DNA of 64,000 bases, from the NCBI GenBank assembly GCA_013420905.1, contig JAAXNY010000001.1, positions 4,960,001 to 5,024,000 of the forward strand. The letters run 5' to 3'. A program made the position numbers and the translations under genes. This document shows, in pieces, positions 1 to 11,533 of the stretch; position 1 is the stretch's first letter; each line of letters opens with the position of its first letter. The DNA comes from Collybia mongolica (taxonomy: Eukaryota > Basidiomycota > Agaricomycetes > Agaricales > Clitocybaceae). The notes beneath the pieces were generated by a model that saw only the letters and a list, made by a program, of their open reading frames with translations, was not told the origin of the DNA and ran no database searches.

Positions 1-579
1 ACTGTTGACTCTGGCTCTGGCTCTGGTTCTGGTTTTGCTTCTGGCTCTCACTCAGTAGATCCACTTAAGGCAGCTATCTTAATGAAGCTAGAGGTGCCTA
101 CACATCTTGCTAGTTGTCAGGACTGGGGTCTTCATAGTTCTTCTGCTAAGTGGAAATGCTACATAGATGCCTGCTCTGCTTATAAGGGGCTTGGGGAGAC
201 CAAGAAATGGACTGGGCCAGTACTGACTGGAAGAGCTCTAATTGAGCTTTTTGTCTCTAGGTCCCACTTCCATGATCACTTTACTATGTTTGGGGATGTC
301 ATTTAATTCCCTGAAATGGTTGAGTGGCTGGAGAAGTCTGGAAGTGATTCTATATATAACAAGGAGGTCTGGGGCTATCACAAGGTCAACTACAACTTTA
401 AAGATTTGTCTAAATGGTTGGACCTGGAAAAGAAGAGGCATTTGGAGGAGGAGAATTCTAAGAAGAAGTCTGAGAAAAAGAAGAAAGGCAAGGAGCAAGG
501 CAAAGGGGAGGAAAAGGATTCAAAGGATAAGGGCTCAGGTGGAAAAAAGGGGGGAAAGAAATCTAAGCAAGTCAAGTAA
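1..579 (+). pseudogene. Broken lysine-rich hypothetical ORF, open at window edge
   Basis: The reading frame is already open at base 1, with a Gly/Ser-rich stretch. It runs to an in-frame TAA at 304-306 and continues in the same frame from 307 to 579. The two halves read as one protein: the segment after the stop (FPEMVEWLEKSG...) follows naturally on FGDVI. The C-terminus is a Lys/Glu-rich tail ending KKGGKKSKQVK. A CAA-to-TAA change would explain the stop. I do not recognise the family. Its setting in repeat-rich sequence suggests a transposon-associated or decayed dispersed gene, which is inference. Confidence 0.45.
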
Positions 580-2477
580 ATAAATGTGTATTAGAGTATT
601 ATTCTGACCATTCTGATTTCTTGTTGATTCTTTTTACAGTCTACAGCTGCTATCTGGAGTGTTCTTAAGAATGTTCTTATTTGTCAGGGACTTGGATCTG
701 ATTATCTGGAATTTCTCTGGGGTATTCTCAGGCTCCTACACCAGCACTCTTGTATTGCTCAAGTGGGTCTTTATACAAAGGTGACATATCAATGTTTTGT
801 CCTATTGATTTGATGCCAAGGTGAAATAAGCAACCAACCAAGGAAATCCCAACTTGCAATAGAGAGGCTGGCAAAACATGTTGTCTGGCCTATTCAGTGA
901 TCTTGCTAGTGGTGCATATATCCTACTCTAGGGTTTACAAACTCACTTGCCACTCCATTTATTTCCCTTCACTTATGGGTTCATTTTGATCTGATCATTC
1001 CATTATAACATATTATGACAGATATTACAGTCTCCTTTAGGCCAGATGATATGTTTTGCCAGCTCTCTATCACAAGTTGGGATTTCCTTGGTTGGTCACT
1101 TATTTCACCTTGGCATCAAATCAATAGGACAAAACATTGACATGTCACCCTTGTATAAAGACCCACTTAAGCAATATGAGAGTGCTGGTTTAGGAGCCTG
1201 GGACATTTTTATTTTTCTGGAATTTGGCTCCTATTATCTGGAATCTTCCAATCTTACTCTGGCTAATTATGGGACTGGATCATTTGTCATTGGCATCAGC
1301 TACATCTGAAAAAGCTCCATTTCCAGATGTCTCTTTTAAAGTGTTCAGTGATTTTATCCTGAACAACTTCAATCCAACAATATTACTGTCATCTGTTCTA
1401 CTGGTTATGGGTTCTTTATCAACCCAGGTTTCAGGCAAAAAAGTTGATTCATTGATTCATATTTCAACACTGCAGGAAAATATTTCCATAATGGGATTTT
1501 TCTTCTTTTATGGCTTTTTACAGCATTTCTCCATAAATGCAAAGTATTGTGACATAATTTGCATGTATTTGGGATGCTTACATAATGCTTTTGATGCTGC
1601 CATCAAAATTAAGCATATCTGATATTTCAAAGTGTCATGTTTAAAATCTTATTTTGTGTTTTTCTCTATAACCAGTAAAGCTATTAGCTTTGTTTCTATA
1701 TGCTTGGAATGTACAAACATAGCTGTATAATTTCCTCATTGAGCATATTTTTCCCATGGTCCATTTTGAGCAAAATATTAGAAATGTCCAGATTCAGCTA
1801 GTTTTGAAGGTCTGTGTGTTATGTCAGGGGTGAACAAACATCTTACTGTATAACAACAATGACTCTTACCAAACATGACCCTTGTGGGAATTACACTAAA
1901 CATTGGAATAATCAACAACTACTACTATATTTACCTGAAATACAAAGAGGATTGATTTCTCTATTTATTGACACATGTCACATGATCTATTCCACCACAT
2001 AAGCATACCAAATACATGGTGACAATCTGAATGCTTATTTAGTGACTATGATCCTGGGAAAAGGTTAGTTCTGATGGTTTTTGTGTTTTCTCTATAACCA
2101 GGCAAGCTATGGCATTGGGTTTTGTGCACAGGCATTGCTTGCTTAATGACTAGAAACAATGTAAGGTAGGGGCCACCAGGAACCGAGTACCTTACATAGG
2201 CAAAGTCATGCTCCACAACAAGCTCAATAACATCCACAACACGACACCTTTTTGCAATTTGGCAACTAGGAAGGCTAGGGAGGATGTAATCCTTCAAGTC
2301 TATGGTTTTTCTTTCCAAAAATTTGGCCTCAAAACTTAGGTATATCCCAAAAAGATTTCTCTTAGAAAAATGTTCCAAATACTCTACAAACACAATGGAC
2401 AATAAGAGAAAAAGTTGAAATTTTGGTCAAGCATATTTTGCCACTTATGTAATGACCACACATGACCTACAGGCCAG
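580..2477. other. Non-coding, repeat-derived stretch
   Basis: No convincing gene is visible. It holds the inverted repeat at 729-1200 and short direct repeats: a TTTCTCTATAACCA block near 1661 recurs near 2085. Several 60-130 codon ORFs are present, including a minus-strand one at 2046-2402, but none has recognisable motifs. The sequence is AT-rich and looks like decayed transposon sequence. Confidence 0.5.
729..1200. repeat. Large imperfect inverted repeat (foldback / MITE-like)
   Basis: Arms 729-890 and 1040-1200 are reverse complements with scattered mismatches, roughly 90% identical by eye. They are separated by a ~149-bp spacer. Outer ends read CAGGCTCCTACACCAGCACT and its near-complement. 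No clear target-site duplication flanks it. It could be a foldback element, a MITE, or two inverted copies of a short repeat. A transcript would form a long hairpin. Confidence 0.75.
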
Positions 2478-2998
2478 TGATAGGGCCCTAAATTGTTTGC
2501 ACTTATAAAGTCAACAAGTAAGGCTATTAGTATCATTTCTAATAACCAAGTAAACGGTAATAAAGGATTAAAGTCGAGCTCCAAGATGGCTAATCAGAGT
2601 GAACTAGTCTAATGGATAATACACTATCAGTACAGAGGACTATGAGTACGGTCTATTATTAGTCCTATTCACCATGCCTGGTTACGACCTTGGTATCTTA
2701 GTTCATAAGTAACCATTGTAGTATGATATCATTGGTCCGGGGATCATCATTAATAGGAGAAGTAATTGTAAATTTGGGACTTGCACAACCCGGTCCTAGT
2801 CAGGGGCACTTGGTGTTAACTACTGGGAGAGACGGGACACCGTGAATAACAACCAGGATGATCAGGAGAAGTAAATGACAGCGCTGCGCTGTTTTAAATA
2901 ACAAAGCGCGCGGTTGGGACTTGATAAGAGTTTAGCCAGCTCTTTCAATATTTGATAAGTAACCAGTAAACGGCATAATTGGCATGTATGGCGCGCGC
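2478..2998 (+). mobile_element. Older Gypsy LTR, 5' part (interrupted by nested element)
   Basis: It begins TGATAGGGCCC like all other LTR copies in the window. It matches LTR positions 1 to ~520 with visibly more substitutions than the other copies, and stops inside the GGCGCGCGC tract. A full element (2999-17223) follows immediately. The rest of this LTR resumes at 17224. The two parts sum to ~1187 bp, close to the ~1217-bp length of intact copies, so they are one LTR split by the nested insertion. Confidence 0.85.
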
Positions 2999-4214
2999 TG
3001 ATAGGGCCCGAAATTGTTTGCACTTATAAAGTCAACAAGTAAGGCTATTAGTGTCATTTCTAATAACCAAGTAAGCGGTAATAAAGGATTAGAGTCGAGC
3101 TCCGAGACGGCTAATCAGAGTGAACTGGTCTAATGGATAATACACTATCAGTACAGAGGACTATGAGTACGGTCTATTATTAGTCCTATTCACCATGCCC
3201 GGTTACAACCTCGGTGTCTTAGTTCATAAGTAACCGTTGTAGTATGATATCATTAGTCCAGGGATCATCATTAATAGGAGAAGTAATTGTAAATTCGGGA
3301 CTTGCACAACCCGATCCTAGGCAGGGGTACTTGGTGTTAACTACCGGAAGTGACGGGACACCGTGAATAGCAACCAGGACAATCAGGAGGAGTAAATGAC
3401 AGCGCTGCGCTGTTTTAAATAACAGAGCGCGCGGTCGGGACTTGATAAGAGTTTAGCCAGCTCTTTCAATATTTGATAAGTAACCAGTAAACGACATAAT
3501 TGGCACGCATGGCGCGCGCGCCAAGTTGTAGTAGACGCATCAGTATTGAATACAGATTCTTGGCGCGCGGGAGCGCGGTTCCGTGTAAAATTTACAATTC
3601 CATATGATATTTAGTTTGTACATTATAAATAGACTGTAGATGAGTAGCGCTAAGGCAAGGAATCTTGCCCCCACTTCGCGCGACTATAGAGTATACAAAT
3701 CACATTTGTTAAAACACTATTGCGTGCCCGAATTAAGGATCAGATTGCTTCAACGTGTCTTGATTGGAATTGATTGGAGAACCACAGAATTAAAGAAACT
3801 TAGTTCACTTGGAACTTAGTACCGTATTGTCCGTTGGAATTACTAGGCACTTGGCCTTAGTGCACTTGGCACTGTATTGTTTGATAAGTCGCTTGGACTT
3901 ATAGATCCGCTTGGGATCATTAATAATTGAACGTACACTTGGTACCCAGTCTATTGGATCGAGAAATATTATAAATATACCTAGCAGGTTTATAAACCTG
4001 TGTTGAAGCTTTTGTCTGAATCAAACCCGTTGGGAGATCATTGAAAAGGGCTTTGGCTAGTACTATTCAAAGCTTAGTGCTTCTAAGCACTTGAACCCGA
4101 ACTCAAAACAGGCAATTCCTACTGTTCGTGTGTTGATTGTTAAGTTTGGTGTGTGTGTGTAAGGGATTACATTTCATAGCATCAGCGCACTTATAGCCCA
4201 GGAGCCCCCTTTCA
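2999..4214 (+). repeat. 5' LTR of Gypsy copy 1
   Basis: This 1216-bp LTR begins TGATAGGGCCCG and ends CCCCCTTTCA. It has a TATAAAT box at 3624-3630. It is rich in GCGCGC palindromes, for example 3511-3522. Near-identical copies lie at 16007-17223, 29677-30894 and 52574-53789. Confidence 0.95.
3624..3630 (+). promoter_or_regulatory. TATA box of the LTR promoter
   Basis: TATAAAT lies in the middle of the LTR and is kept in the other full LTRs (for example 16632 and 30302). It is degraded to TATAGAT in the older LTR piece near 17331. It is the likely core promoter for the genomic transcript. Confidence 0.6.
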
Positions 4215-4216
4215 TC

Positions 4217-4234
4217 TGGAGCCCACCGCGAGGG
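4217..4234 (+). other. Putative primer-binding site, Gypsy copy 1
   Basis: Two bases after the LTR end, TGGAGCCCACCGCGAGGG begins with the TGG expected as complement of a tRNA 3' CCA. The same 18 bases follow the LTR of copy 2 at 17892. The tRNA identity was not determined. Confidence 0.65.
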
Positions 4235-4669
4235 TTCAGAGTTTTGAATAGTCTAAAGAGAGCATCTTTCTTTGAAAAATATTATACCAAGACGAGTAAC
4301 GTCGTCTACAAATTGAAGTAGAGCGGAGAAAGTTTAGTCAATCTGTCTCAAGAGCCGCGCCCACAAGCCAGCTCGTCAAACAGACTAACTAATCAGCCAC
4401 TTGCAAGACAAGTAGCTACAAAAACGCGGAAGACTAAAAATTCGCAAAACGCTGGAGCAACAGAGTCGTTACCACCTCCTAGGCGAGCGCGCACACGAGG
4501 ATCTTCACAACCAGCCTTTGGATCTTCAGGACCAAGGCAAGTATTTAGAACCCCAGAGCCCTTAGGAAACATATCGACTACTAGTAGACCAGTAGCGCGC
4601 GGAAGATCGTCCGTAGTAAACCCAGTAGCAAACCCGAACTTGTTAGCTACTCAGAACCGTTCAGTAATC

Positions 4670-6181
4670 ATGACTGAACCCCCTCGTAAATATATGCCCC
4701 AACCAGGCGTCCGTGATGCACCAGTATTCAAAGGAAAAGAGCCCACGGGTTTAATCCGATTTCTGGAGCGAATGGAAGTCCTATGGAAGGAGTGTAACAT
4801 TACAAATGATGAAGAAAAGAAGTTAATGTTGGGAAAATACGCAGACCTACAATCAGAGAATGAGTGGAGGGCATTAGACCACTATAAGACAGGCACTTGG
4901 ACGGATTTCAAGACAGAGTTGATCTCTAGTTATCCGGAAGCACTCGATCAAGTAGAAGGATCAGTAGCCAAGTTAGAGGCAGTGTGTCGCGCCAACCCAC
5001 GTATTGGAGTAACCGATGAGGCCGCGCTGAAAAAGCTGAAGCGTGAATTCAAAGCAGAATCTATTAAACTCTTGGGAGTTAGGCCACCAATTATCTCTAA
5101 CCGAGAATTAGTTACCAAGTTCTTGGGATGTCTAGACGAAGTCTTCAGATCCCAAGTACAAGGAAGGCTAACCCTGCTAGGGAATAATCAGTCTAATGCT
5201 ACACAGGCAGGACAAGCCGTTGCTACAAACAACCGAGCAGATCCTAATACTATTGCCGAAGCCGCCGCGCTCGCGCAACGAAAAGGGGATCAGTACGATC
5301 TGGAGGAAGTTATAGCAACTGCAATCAGCATTTCTGAAGGTGTAGCCAACATGAATATTCCAGACACAAATAGATCGTTTATAACGTCCGTAACAGCAAC
5401 AGCAGCGCCCAAAATCAAAGTAGAGATGGATGAAATAAAACAACAAATAGTTAATTTGTTAGACCGTCTCCAAGTAAATGAGAAGAATACGAGGAGTGGA
5501 TTCGAGGATGTAATGAAAGCGCTTCAACAAGCAACTGTTCAGAACCATGCCACGAATAGCGCACCCCAGCAGCATCAGTATCAGAATCAGTACGGAAAGC
5601 CTAAAGAAGGACAACCGCAAAGACCAAATGCGTATAAATGTCACTACTGTTTTACACCCGGACACTTCATAATGGCCTGTCCCGAGAAACAGAAACATTT
5701 TGAGGAAGGGAAAATAAAAACCAACGCAAATGGAGGAGTATGCTTACCAGACGGATCATATATTCCAAGAGAACCAGAAACGGTATCATTGAAAGATAAA
5801 GTGGAACACTTCCATTCAAAGAAGGTAGCGGCCCTTTATTACGGAGATGTCACGGAAGGACCCGCCCCAGGAGTATTGTCCGTTATGCAGTCACATAGTG
5901 CAGTAGACAATAGTAACGACATTGGAACCTTGAAAGCCATAATGGCACAAATGGCACAATTTCAAGCGCAACAAATGTTAGGACAACAGAGCGCGCAAAC
6001 CGCGCTGCCAGTAGCGCCTCAGATGCAGAAACAGGAATATATAAATAATAACTATAATCCTATGGCAAAGAGCGCGCCGAACCCTGACATAGTAGCCTTA
6101 CAAGCACAAATGAGTACTTTATTAGGGCAGGTAGCAGAACTCAATAACCAAAACAAGGTTAAAGAGTCGGGTTTCAATTAG
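4670..6181 (+). CDS. Gag-like nucleocapsid polyprotein, Gypsy copy 1
   Basis: This ORF makes the structural protein of the virus-like particle. From the first ATG (4670, MTEPPRKYMPQ) it encodes 503 residues. The frame is open back to 4322 without an ATG, so a non-AUG or spliced upstream start is possible. A CCHC zinc knuckle (CHYCFTPGHFIMAC, Cx2Cx4Hx4C) lies at about 5638-5679 after a Gln-rich linker. A predicted coiled segment precedes it. The C-terminus overlaps the next ORF by 19 bases in the -1 frame with a slippery heptamer at 6169-6175. Copy 2 has the same ATG but a broken frame. Confidence 0.88.
   Translation: MTEPPRKYMPQPGVRDAPVFKGKEPTGLIRFLERMEVLWKECNITNDEEKKLMLGKYADLQSENEWRALDHYKTGTWTDFKTELISSYPEALDQVEGSVAKLEAVCRANPRIGVTDEAALKKLKREFKAESIKLLGVRPPIISNRELVTKFLGCLDEVFRSQVQGRLTLLGNNQSNATQAGQAVATNNRADPNTIAEAAALAQRKGDQYDLEEVIATAISISEGVANMNIPDTNRSFITSVTATAAPKIKVEMDEIKQQIVNLLDRLQVNEKNTRSGFEDVMKALQQATVQNHATNSAPQQHQYQNQYGKPKEGQPQRPNAYKCHYCFTPGHFIMACPEKQKHFEEGKIKTNANGGVCLPDGSYIPREPETVSLKDKVEHFHSKKVAALYYGDVTEGPAPGVLSVMQSHSAVDNSNDIGTLKAIMAQMAQFQAQQMLGQQSAQTALPVAPQMQKQEYINNNYNPMAKSAPNPDIVALQAQMSTLLGQVAELNNQNKVKESGFN
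6169..6175 (+). promoter_or_regulatory. Candidate -1 ribosomal frameshift heptamer, gag to protease
   Basis: G GGT TTC fits the canonical X XXY YYZ slippery pattern in the gag frame, two codons before the gag TAG (6179-6181). A -1 slip enters the protease frame, which is open from 6163. TAGGTC (6179-6184) can pair with GACCTA (6212-6217) just downstream. The heptamer and context are identical in copy 2 (19838-19844). Activity is inferred, not shown. Confidence 0.6.
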
Positions 6182-6186
6182 GTCCG

Positions 6187-7392
6187 ATGAAGGAGGCTAA
6201 GGAACACGCTAGACCTACGACTAGGTCGCGTTCCAAGAGACAGCCAGAGGACCGAAGTAAAAATAGAAATAGTCGTCAAGAAAGTAACGATTCAGAGAGT
6301 AGTCAGGATAGTAGCGGAGAGGAGCTGGTAGCGCCGTCTCCTAGTAAAAGGAAAGTAAAATTTGCTGAACCATCAGTAAAGTCTCCAGTACGAAAAGAAT
6401 TACCCTACATCGATGTGCCCGTGGTACCCTACATACCCCGGAGAACGGAACGCAACCCTGAACCAGTTGATCCGCTACCTAATTTTAACACTAAGCGCGG
6501 TCCGACTTATGAAACTAAGTCCCCGATAGAAGTAAAATTAAAAGGTGGCGATATAATTGCTAAAGTGTTAGACAACCCTATCACATTGACCACGGGAGAG
6601 TTAATGGGCTCGTCAAAAACCATTAGAGATGGAATAAAGAATATTGTAACTGCCAGACGTAAGTCCCTTACCCAAAGGGACGCTAACTTGCAAATAAACG
6701 GAATAGATGAGGAAGACGTCTTACCCTTTGGAGGGGACTGGGAACTTGATGATAACTACTTACGGCATGACGCGCTACCAGTAGAGTCAATCCCATTCCA
6801 GTCTTTCTTCATCTCAGAGTATGACCGCGGTGGAATACCTAAGGGATCTATAATATGCGGGGACCCAGTCCTACAGTATTTAGAATCTTTACCAGCCGGG
6901 GAAGAGCCCAAACAGTTGTATGTAGCAAAAGAATCGGCCTCTTTGCGCGCAGTATATCCAGTAATAAATGGGGTAGGAACGGAGGAATCTTTATTAGATG
7001 GGGGATCCCAAATAGTATCAATGGCTAAACAAACGGCTTTAGACTTGGATATTTCATGGGATCCGGACGTTGTCATACACATGCAGAGTGCTAATAAACA
7101 AGTGGAGAAAACAGCGGGATTAGCGCGCAATGTCCCTTTCTTGTTTAATGACATGGCCATCTACCTCCAAGTACATATTATAAATTCACCCGCATACAAA
7201 GTATTGCTCGGGAGACCGTTTGATACGCTCACGGAAAGTCAGATCAAAAATGCTCGGGACGGGGGACAAGTAGTCACTATCACGGACCCTAACACGGGAC
7301 GAAGGTGTACTATTCCTACCCATGCAAAGGGATCACCGCCTAAGCTGTTGAAAAGACAACCAGAACAGGATTTTCGGCCTTCGATGAATTAA
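6187..7392 (+). CDS. Retropepsin-like aspartic protease ORF, Gypsy copy 1
   Basis: It is predicted to cleave the Gag-Pol polyprotein. From the ATG at 6187 it has 401 residues; the frame opens at 6163, so it is probably a Gag fusion made by -1 frameshifting. The N-terminus is charged and Ser-rich. The catalytic region reads [12 protein letters not shown] at about residues 269-280, followed by the late fold motif LLGRPFD near residue 358. The active-site triad is D-G-G rather than the usual D-T/S-G, in both copies. It ends in TAA at 7392 and overlaps the pol frame (open from 7344) by 49 bases, again in the -1 frame, with no canonical heptamer in that overlap. Confidence 0.82.
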   Translation: MKEAKEHARPTTRSRSKRQPEDRSKNRNSRQESNDSESSQDSSGEELVAPSPSKRKVKFAEPSVKSPVRKELPYIDVPVVPYIPRRTERNPEPVDPLPNFNTKRGPTYETKSPIEVKLKGGDIIAKVLDNPITLTTGELMGSSKTIRDGIKNIVTARRKSLTQRDANLQINGIDEEDVLPFGGDWELDDNYLRHDALPVESIPFQSFFISEYDRGGIPKGSIICGDPVLQYLESLPAGEEPKQLYVAKESASLRAVYPVINGVGTEESLLDGGSQIVSMAKQTALDLDISWDPDVVIHMQSANKQVEKTAGLARNVPFLFNDMAIYLQVHIINSPAYKVLLGRPFDTLTESQIKNARDGGQVVTITDPNTGRRCTIPTHAKGSPPKLLKRQPEQDFRPSMN

Positions 7393-7541
7393 TCCAAAGT
7401 GATCAAGGAGAGCTAGCCGTAGAAATTGCTGAAGATGAGGACGGGAACTTTATTATAACGGGTTATAGACACCCTACTGATAAGCGGAATTTTGGTCACA
7501 AAGAACTTAGAGATGTCTTTTTGTCTAGAAGTGATGTAAAC

Positions 7542-10500
7542 ATGAATAGTACAGTACCTGAACGCGAATTACTAGCCACGTACTTGGCTTCCGTAGATGA
7601 GCGCGATGGACCAGTAATAAACTACGAGCAGAACAGTAGGGACCCAGCAAGCACACCCACTAGACCGCTGACATACGCTCAAGAACAGCCCATGATCAAT
7701 AAAGCTTTAAGTAAATTAAAGCAGTGGCAAATTGGCACAAATGAGCGCGGTCTTGGAACGGCAACAAGTGAAAAGTGTAATATTGAGACCATGGATCAGC
7801 TAGTAGGAAAGAAGTATAAACCAGTACATTTGAAAACAAAACCAACACTGGCGGACCTGCCTGATAAATTTAGAATTATCAGAGATATAAAGGGCGACCC
7901 TTTAGCGGCCCTACCAGTTCTAACGCCTAACCCACCTCCGTTTAAACCAACTGGGAGGTACACTGAGGAAAGGCGCGCGGAATTCCAAAGAGTACACGAA
8001 GAAGAAAGCTTCTTAAAACCTAAAGAGATGGATATAATCCACGACTTTATGTGCAAACATAATGATGGTTTTGCTTGGAATGATAGTGAGCGCGGTAGTT
8101 TTAAGAAGGAATATTTTCCTCCCGTCGAAATACCAGTAGTCCCACATACGCCGTGGACAGAGAGGAACATTAGAATCCCACCAGGAATCTATGAAGATGT
8201 TTGTAAAATCATCAAGACAAAAATTGATGCAGGAGTCTATGAGAGATCCAATTCATCATACAGGTCTAGATGGTTTACCGTATTAAAGAAAGGCCCAGGA
8301 AAGAAGCTTAGAATTGTACATAGTCTAGAACCACTGAATGCAGTCACAATAGCGCACTCGGGTCTACCACCCGCTACCGAAGAACTAGCAGAACACTTCG
8401 CAGGGCGCGCTTGTGGCGGAATGATGGATCTATATGTAGGATACGATGAGAGGCCTTTAGCAGAAACCTCGCGCGATCTAACCACGTTCCAAACACCATT
8501 TGGCGCGCTGAGATTAGTAACACTCCCTATGGGATGGACGAATTCTGTTCCAATATTTCATGACGATGTCACGTACATCCTACAGGATGAGGTACCACAT
8601 GTCACAATACCCTATATTGATGATGTACCCGTGCGCGGTCCAGCAACGCGCTACGAACTACCGGACGGAACAGAAGAAGAGCTACCTGGTGCTCCAGGTG
8701 TTAGGCGCTTCTTCTGGGAACATATGCAAAATGTAAATTGCGTCGTACAGAGAATGAAGTATTCTGGAGGAACATTTTCAGGATATAAGTCTATGTTATG
8801 CGCAAGTGAAATTCTAGTGGTAGGACATAGATGTACCTATGAAGGACGAAAACCTACTACAGATAGAATCGGTGTAGTTGAAAGATGGGGACCATGCAAA
8901 GATGTCAGTGAAGTACGCGCTTACATGGGAACTATTGGTGTATGCAGGAATTTCATTAAAGACTTCGCCCGTATAGGTCAACCAATTCAAAAGTTAACTA
9001 GGAGTAGTGAACCTTGGATATGGGGGCCTGAGCAAGAAGAAGCGCAGCAGCTATTATTAGACGCACTTAAAAATAGCCCCGCGCTCCGTCCAATTAATTA
9101 CACCTGGAATACGCCAGTAGTACTGTCAGTAGATACGTCATGGAAAGCCGTAGGCTACTATATCTACCAGGAAGACCCTGATATACCTGGAAGAAAGCAC
9201 TATGCTAGATTTGACTCGATAACTCTGAATGAGCGCGAAGCGCGCTTCTCACAACCCAAACGAGAGCTATTCGGATTAATGAGAGTTCTAATGGCATGTT
9301 ATTATTGGTTTATTGGAGTACGAAATTTGGTAGTGGAAACGGATGCAAAGTACATTAAGGGGATGTTATCAAACCCAAGTTTAGGACCTAATGCAACGGT
9401 AAATAGGTGGATTGATAGGATACTTATGTTCCACTTTACTTTGGTTCATAAAGCTGGTAAAGGCTTTGGCCCAGACGGTCTGTCAAGACGCGACGCGCGG
9501 CTAGAGGATCCTGTCTACCCGGACCCAGACGATGGTTACGACGAACCCTCAGGTCCTTTAAGGTTTATCAACCCAACGGAAGGATTGGATGACCCTTTGG
9601 AACTGTCAGACTTTAAAGAGGAGATCGACACGCGCGGCGGATATTTATTCCAACTTGCAAAGGAAATCTCTGATTTTGAAGTGGAAGTAAACAATGCCTG
9701 GGCTGGTGAAGCGGCATTTATTGGAGAAGTAAAACAGCACTTAGGTTTAGGACGGTTCGGTATTCAAAGAGAAGCTTATCTAAAGCAACTTGTAAATACT
9801 ACTGTCATACCTGATGAAAAGTTTAAATATGACCCTAATGTAAGGGAAGTATATGATGAGTCTAAACGAACACCTACGGCACTGGAACAGGATAAAAACC
9901 TACCTTTAATAAAAGAATGGTTAAAAAGACCACAAAAGAGACCAAAAGGAATGACAGATCGCGCCTACCTAAAGTTTGCAAGGCAGGCGTCTAATTTCTT
10001 TTTGGATCCAGAAGGCAGGATGTATAGGAAAAATATCGATAGCGCGCACCAGCTTGTTGTTGATAAAAATCACCGAACATATATGATGAAGGCGTCTCAC
10101 GATTCTGTTGGACATAGGGGTTTCTATGCAACAAAATCCTTAATAGATAAAAGATTTTGGTGGCCAGAAATGGAACGCGATGTATCATGGTATGTGAAGT
10201 CATGTCACATCTGTCAGACAAGGCTCTTAACTTTGTTGAGAATCCCTCCTGTCATAACCCACACGCCGTCTATATTCCAAGTATTGCATGCGGACACCAT
10301 GTATATGAGCCCATCGTCTAATGGCTATAAATACATTGTCCAAGGAAGATGTGCGCTGTCTTCATGGATGGAAGGCGCGCCCCTCAAATCTGAGGATGGC
10401 AAGACCTTGGGAAGGTGGCTGTTCGAAGAAGTAATTTGTAGATGGGGTTCTCTAACGGAAATTGTAACGGATAATGGTCCTGCCTTTGTCGCAGCCAAAG

Positions 10501-11387
10501 CGTGGCTGGAATCCAAGTATGGTATTACAGGAATAAGTATATCACCATACAATTCCAAAGGAAATGGGATCGCCGAGCGCGCACATTGGGATGTGCGTCA
10601 AGCTGTCTTCAAAGCTACAGGTGGTGATGTAAAGAAGTGGTACTACTTCTTCCACCATGTAATGTGGGCTGACAGGATTACTATACGGAAAGGGACGGGT
10701 TGCTCCCCCTATTTTATGATTACGGGCGCGCACCCAACCTTACCGTTAGATATCATTGAAGCCACTTGGTTAGTAAAGTTACCAGGAAAAATATTGACTA
10801 CAGAGGAACTCATTGGGTTTAGAGCGCAGGCTCTAGCTAAGCACGTCCAGCATGTGGCCGATATGAGGAAACGTATCAATATAGAAAAACGAAGGAGACT
10901 ATTACAGTATGAGAAGGATCACAGCGCGACCATCAGAGACTATGATTTCAAACCAGGAAGTTTAGTACTAGTTAGAAATACCGAGGTCGAAAGTTCGCTC
11001 GATAAAAAGCTGAAGCCACGGTACCTGGGACCAATGATAGTCCTGAGACGAAACCGCGGGGGAGCCTATATTGTTTGTGAAATGGATGGATCGGTGTGGC
11101 AACATAAAGTGGGGGCGTTTAGGGTTATTCCCTATTTTGCTAGGAGTACAATTGAACTGCCGGATAATCTGCAAGATCTAATAGACATCTCTAGCGAAAC
11201 ATTAAATGCTTTAGTGGAATCGAAAGATCCCGCTAATAGACAAGTTTATAAGGAGCGTGACTATACCTTTGACAGAGTCCAATTGGATCAGTCCGATTCA
11301 GAGTCAAGCTCTAGTGAAAACACTGAAGAGGGGATAGCGCCGGCGCTACCACAAACTACTATGTCACACCGGAAGTTGCATAAGTGA
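7542..11387 (+). CDS. Pol: reverse transcriptase, RNase H and integrase, Gypsy copy 1
   Basis: This is the replication and integration enzyme. The first ATG is at 7542 ([10 protein letters not shown]; about 1281 residues), but the frame is open from 7344 and overlaps protease. Order: RT with the catalytic YIDD at 8613-8624; RNase H with Asp in VLSVDTSW (~9123), Glu in KREL (~9258) and Asp in VETDAK (~9337); integrase H2C2 finger with CHIC at ~10204; DDE residues at ~10290 (HADT), ~10468 (VTDNG) and ~10573 (GIAERAH). A C-terminal [10 protein letters not shown]...GGAYIV module resembles the GPY/F module. Domain order RT-RH-INT marks Ty3/Gypsy. No internal stop is present. Confidence 0.95.
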   Translation: MNSTVPERELLATYLASVDERDGPVINYEQNSRDPASTPTRPLTYAQEQPMINKALSKLKQWQIGTNERGLGTATSEKCNIETMDQLVGKKYKPVHLKTKPTLADLPDKFRIIRDIKGDPLAALPVLTPNPPPFKPTGRYTEERRAEFQRVHEEESFLKPKEMDIIHDFMCKHNDGFAWNDSERGSFKKEYFPPVEIPVVPHTPWTERNIRIPPGIYEDVCKIIKTKIDAGVYERSNSSYRSRWFTVLKKGPGKKLRIVHSLEPLNAVTIAHSGLPPATEELAEHFAGRACGGMMDLYVGYDERPLAETSRDLTTFQTPFGALRLVTLPMGWTNSVPIFHDDVTYILQDEVPHVTIPYIDDVPVRGPATRYELPDGTEEELPGAPGVRRFFWEHMQNVNCVVQRMKYSGGTFSGYKSMLCASEILVVGHRCTYEGRKPTTDRIGVVERWGPCKDVSEVRAYMGTIGVCRNFIKDFARIGQPIQKLTRSSEPWIWGPEQEEAQQLLLDALKNSPALRPINYTWNTPVVLSVDTSWKAVGYYIYQEDPDIPGRKHYARFDSITLNEREARFSQPKRELFGLMRVLMACYYWFIGVRNLVVETDAKYIKGMLSNPSLGPNATVNRWIDRILMFHFTLVHKAGKGFGPDGLSRRDARLEDPVYPDPDDGYDEPSGPLRFINPTEGLDDPLELSDFKEEIDTRGGYLFQLAKEISDFEVEVNNAWAGEAAFIGEVKQHLGLGRFGIQREAYLKQLVNTTVIPDEKFKYDPNVREVYDESKRTPTALEQDKNLPLIKEWLKRPQKRPKGMTDRAYLKFARQASNFFLDPEGRMYRKNIDSAHQLVVDKNHRTYMMKASHDSVGHRGFYATKSLIDKRFWWPEMERDVSWYVKSCHICQTRLLTLLRIPPVITHTPSIFQVLHADTMYMSPSSNGYKYIVQGRCALSSWMEGAPLKSEDGKTLGRWLFEEVICRWGSLTEIVTDNGPAFVAAKAWLESKYGITGISISPYNSKGNGIAERAHWDVRQAVFKATGGDVKKWYYFFHHVMWADRITIRKGTGCSPYFMITGAHPTLPLDIIEATWLVKLPGKILTTEELIGFRAQALAKHVQHVADMRKRINIEKRRRLLQYEKDHSATIRDYDFKPGSLVLVRNTEVESSLDKKLKPRYLGPMIVLRRNRGGAYIVCEMDGSVWQHKVGAFRVIPYFARSTIELPDNLQDLIDISSETLNALVESKDPANRQVYKERDYTFDRVQLDQSDSESSSSENTEEGIAPALPQTTMSHRKLHK

Positions 11388-11533
11388 TAAATCAGTATGA
11401 AAACAGAAGCAGTAAAGACAGTGTAAGCAACGAAGCTAAGTAGTAAGGACAGTGTTAAACCGAGTAAAGACAGTAATACAAAGGAGCGTGGGGAGGGACA
11501 CCATAACTAAGGAGGAAGTTAATTGGACTACCC

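Noticed and set aside
7521..7541. Start of pol and gag at TTG codons (7521 and 4640)
   Set aside because: The TTG codons only open the frame in an automatic call; the first ATG is at 7542 and 4670, and real initiation may be by frameshift.
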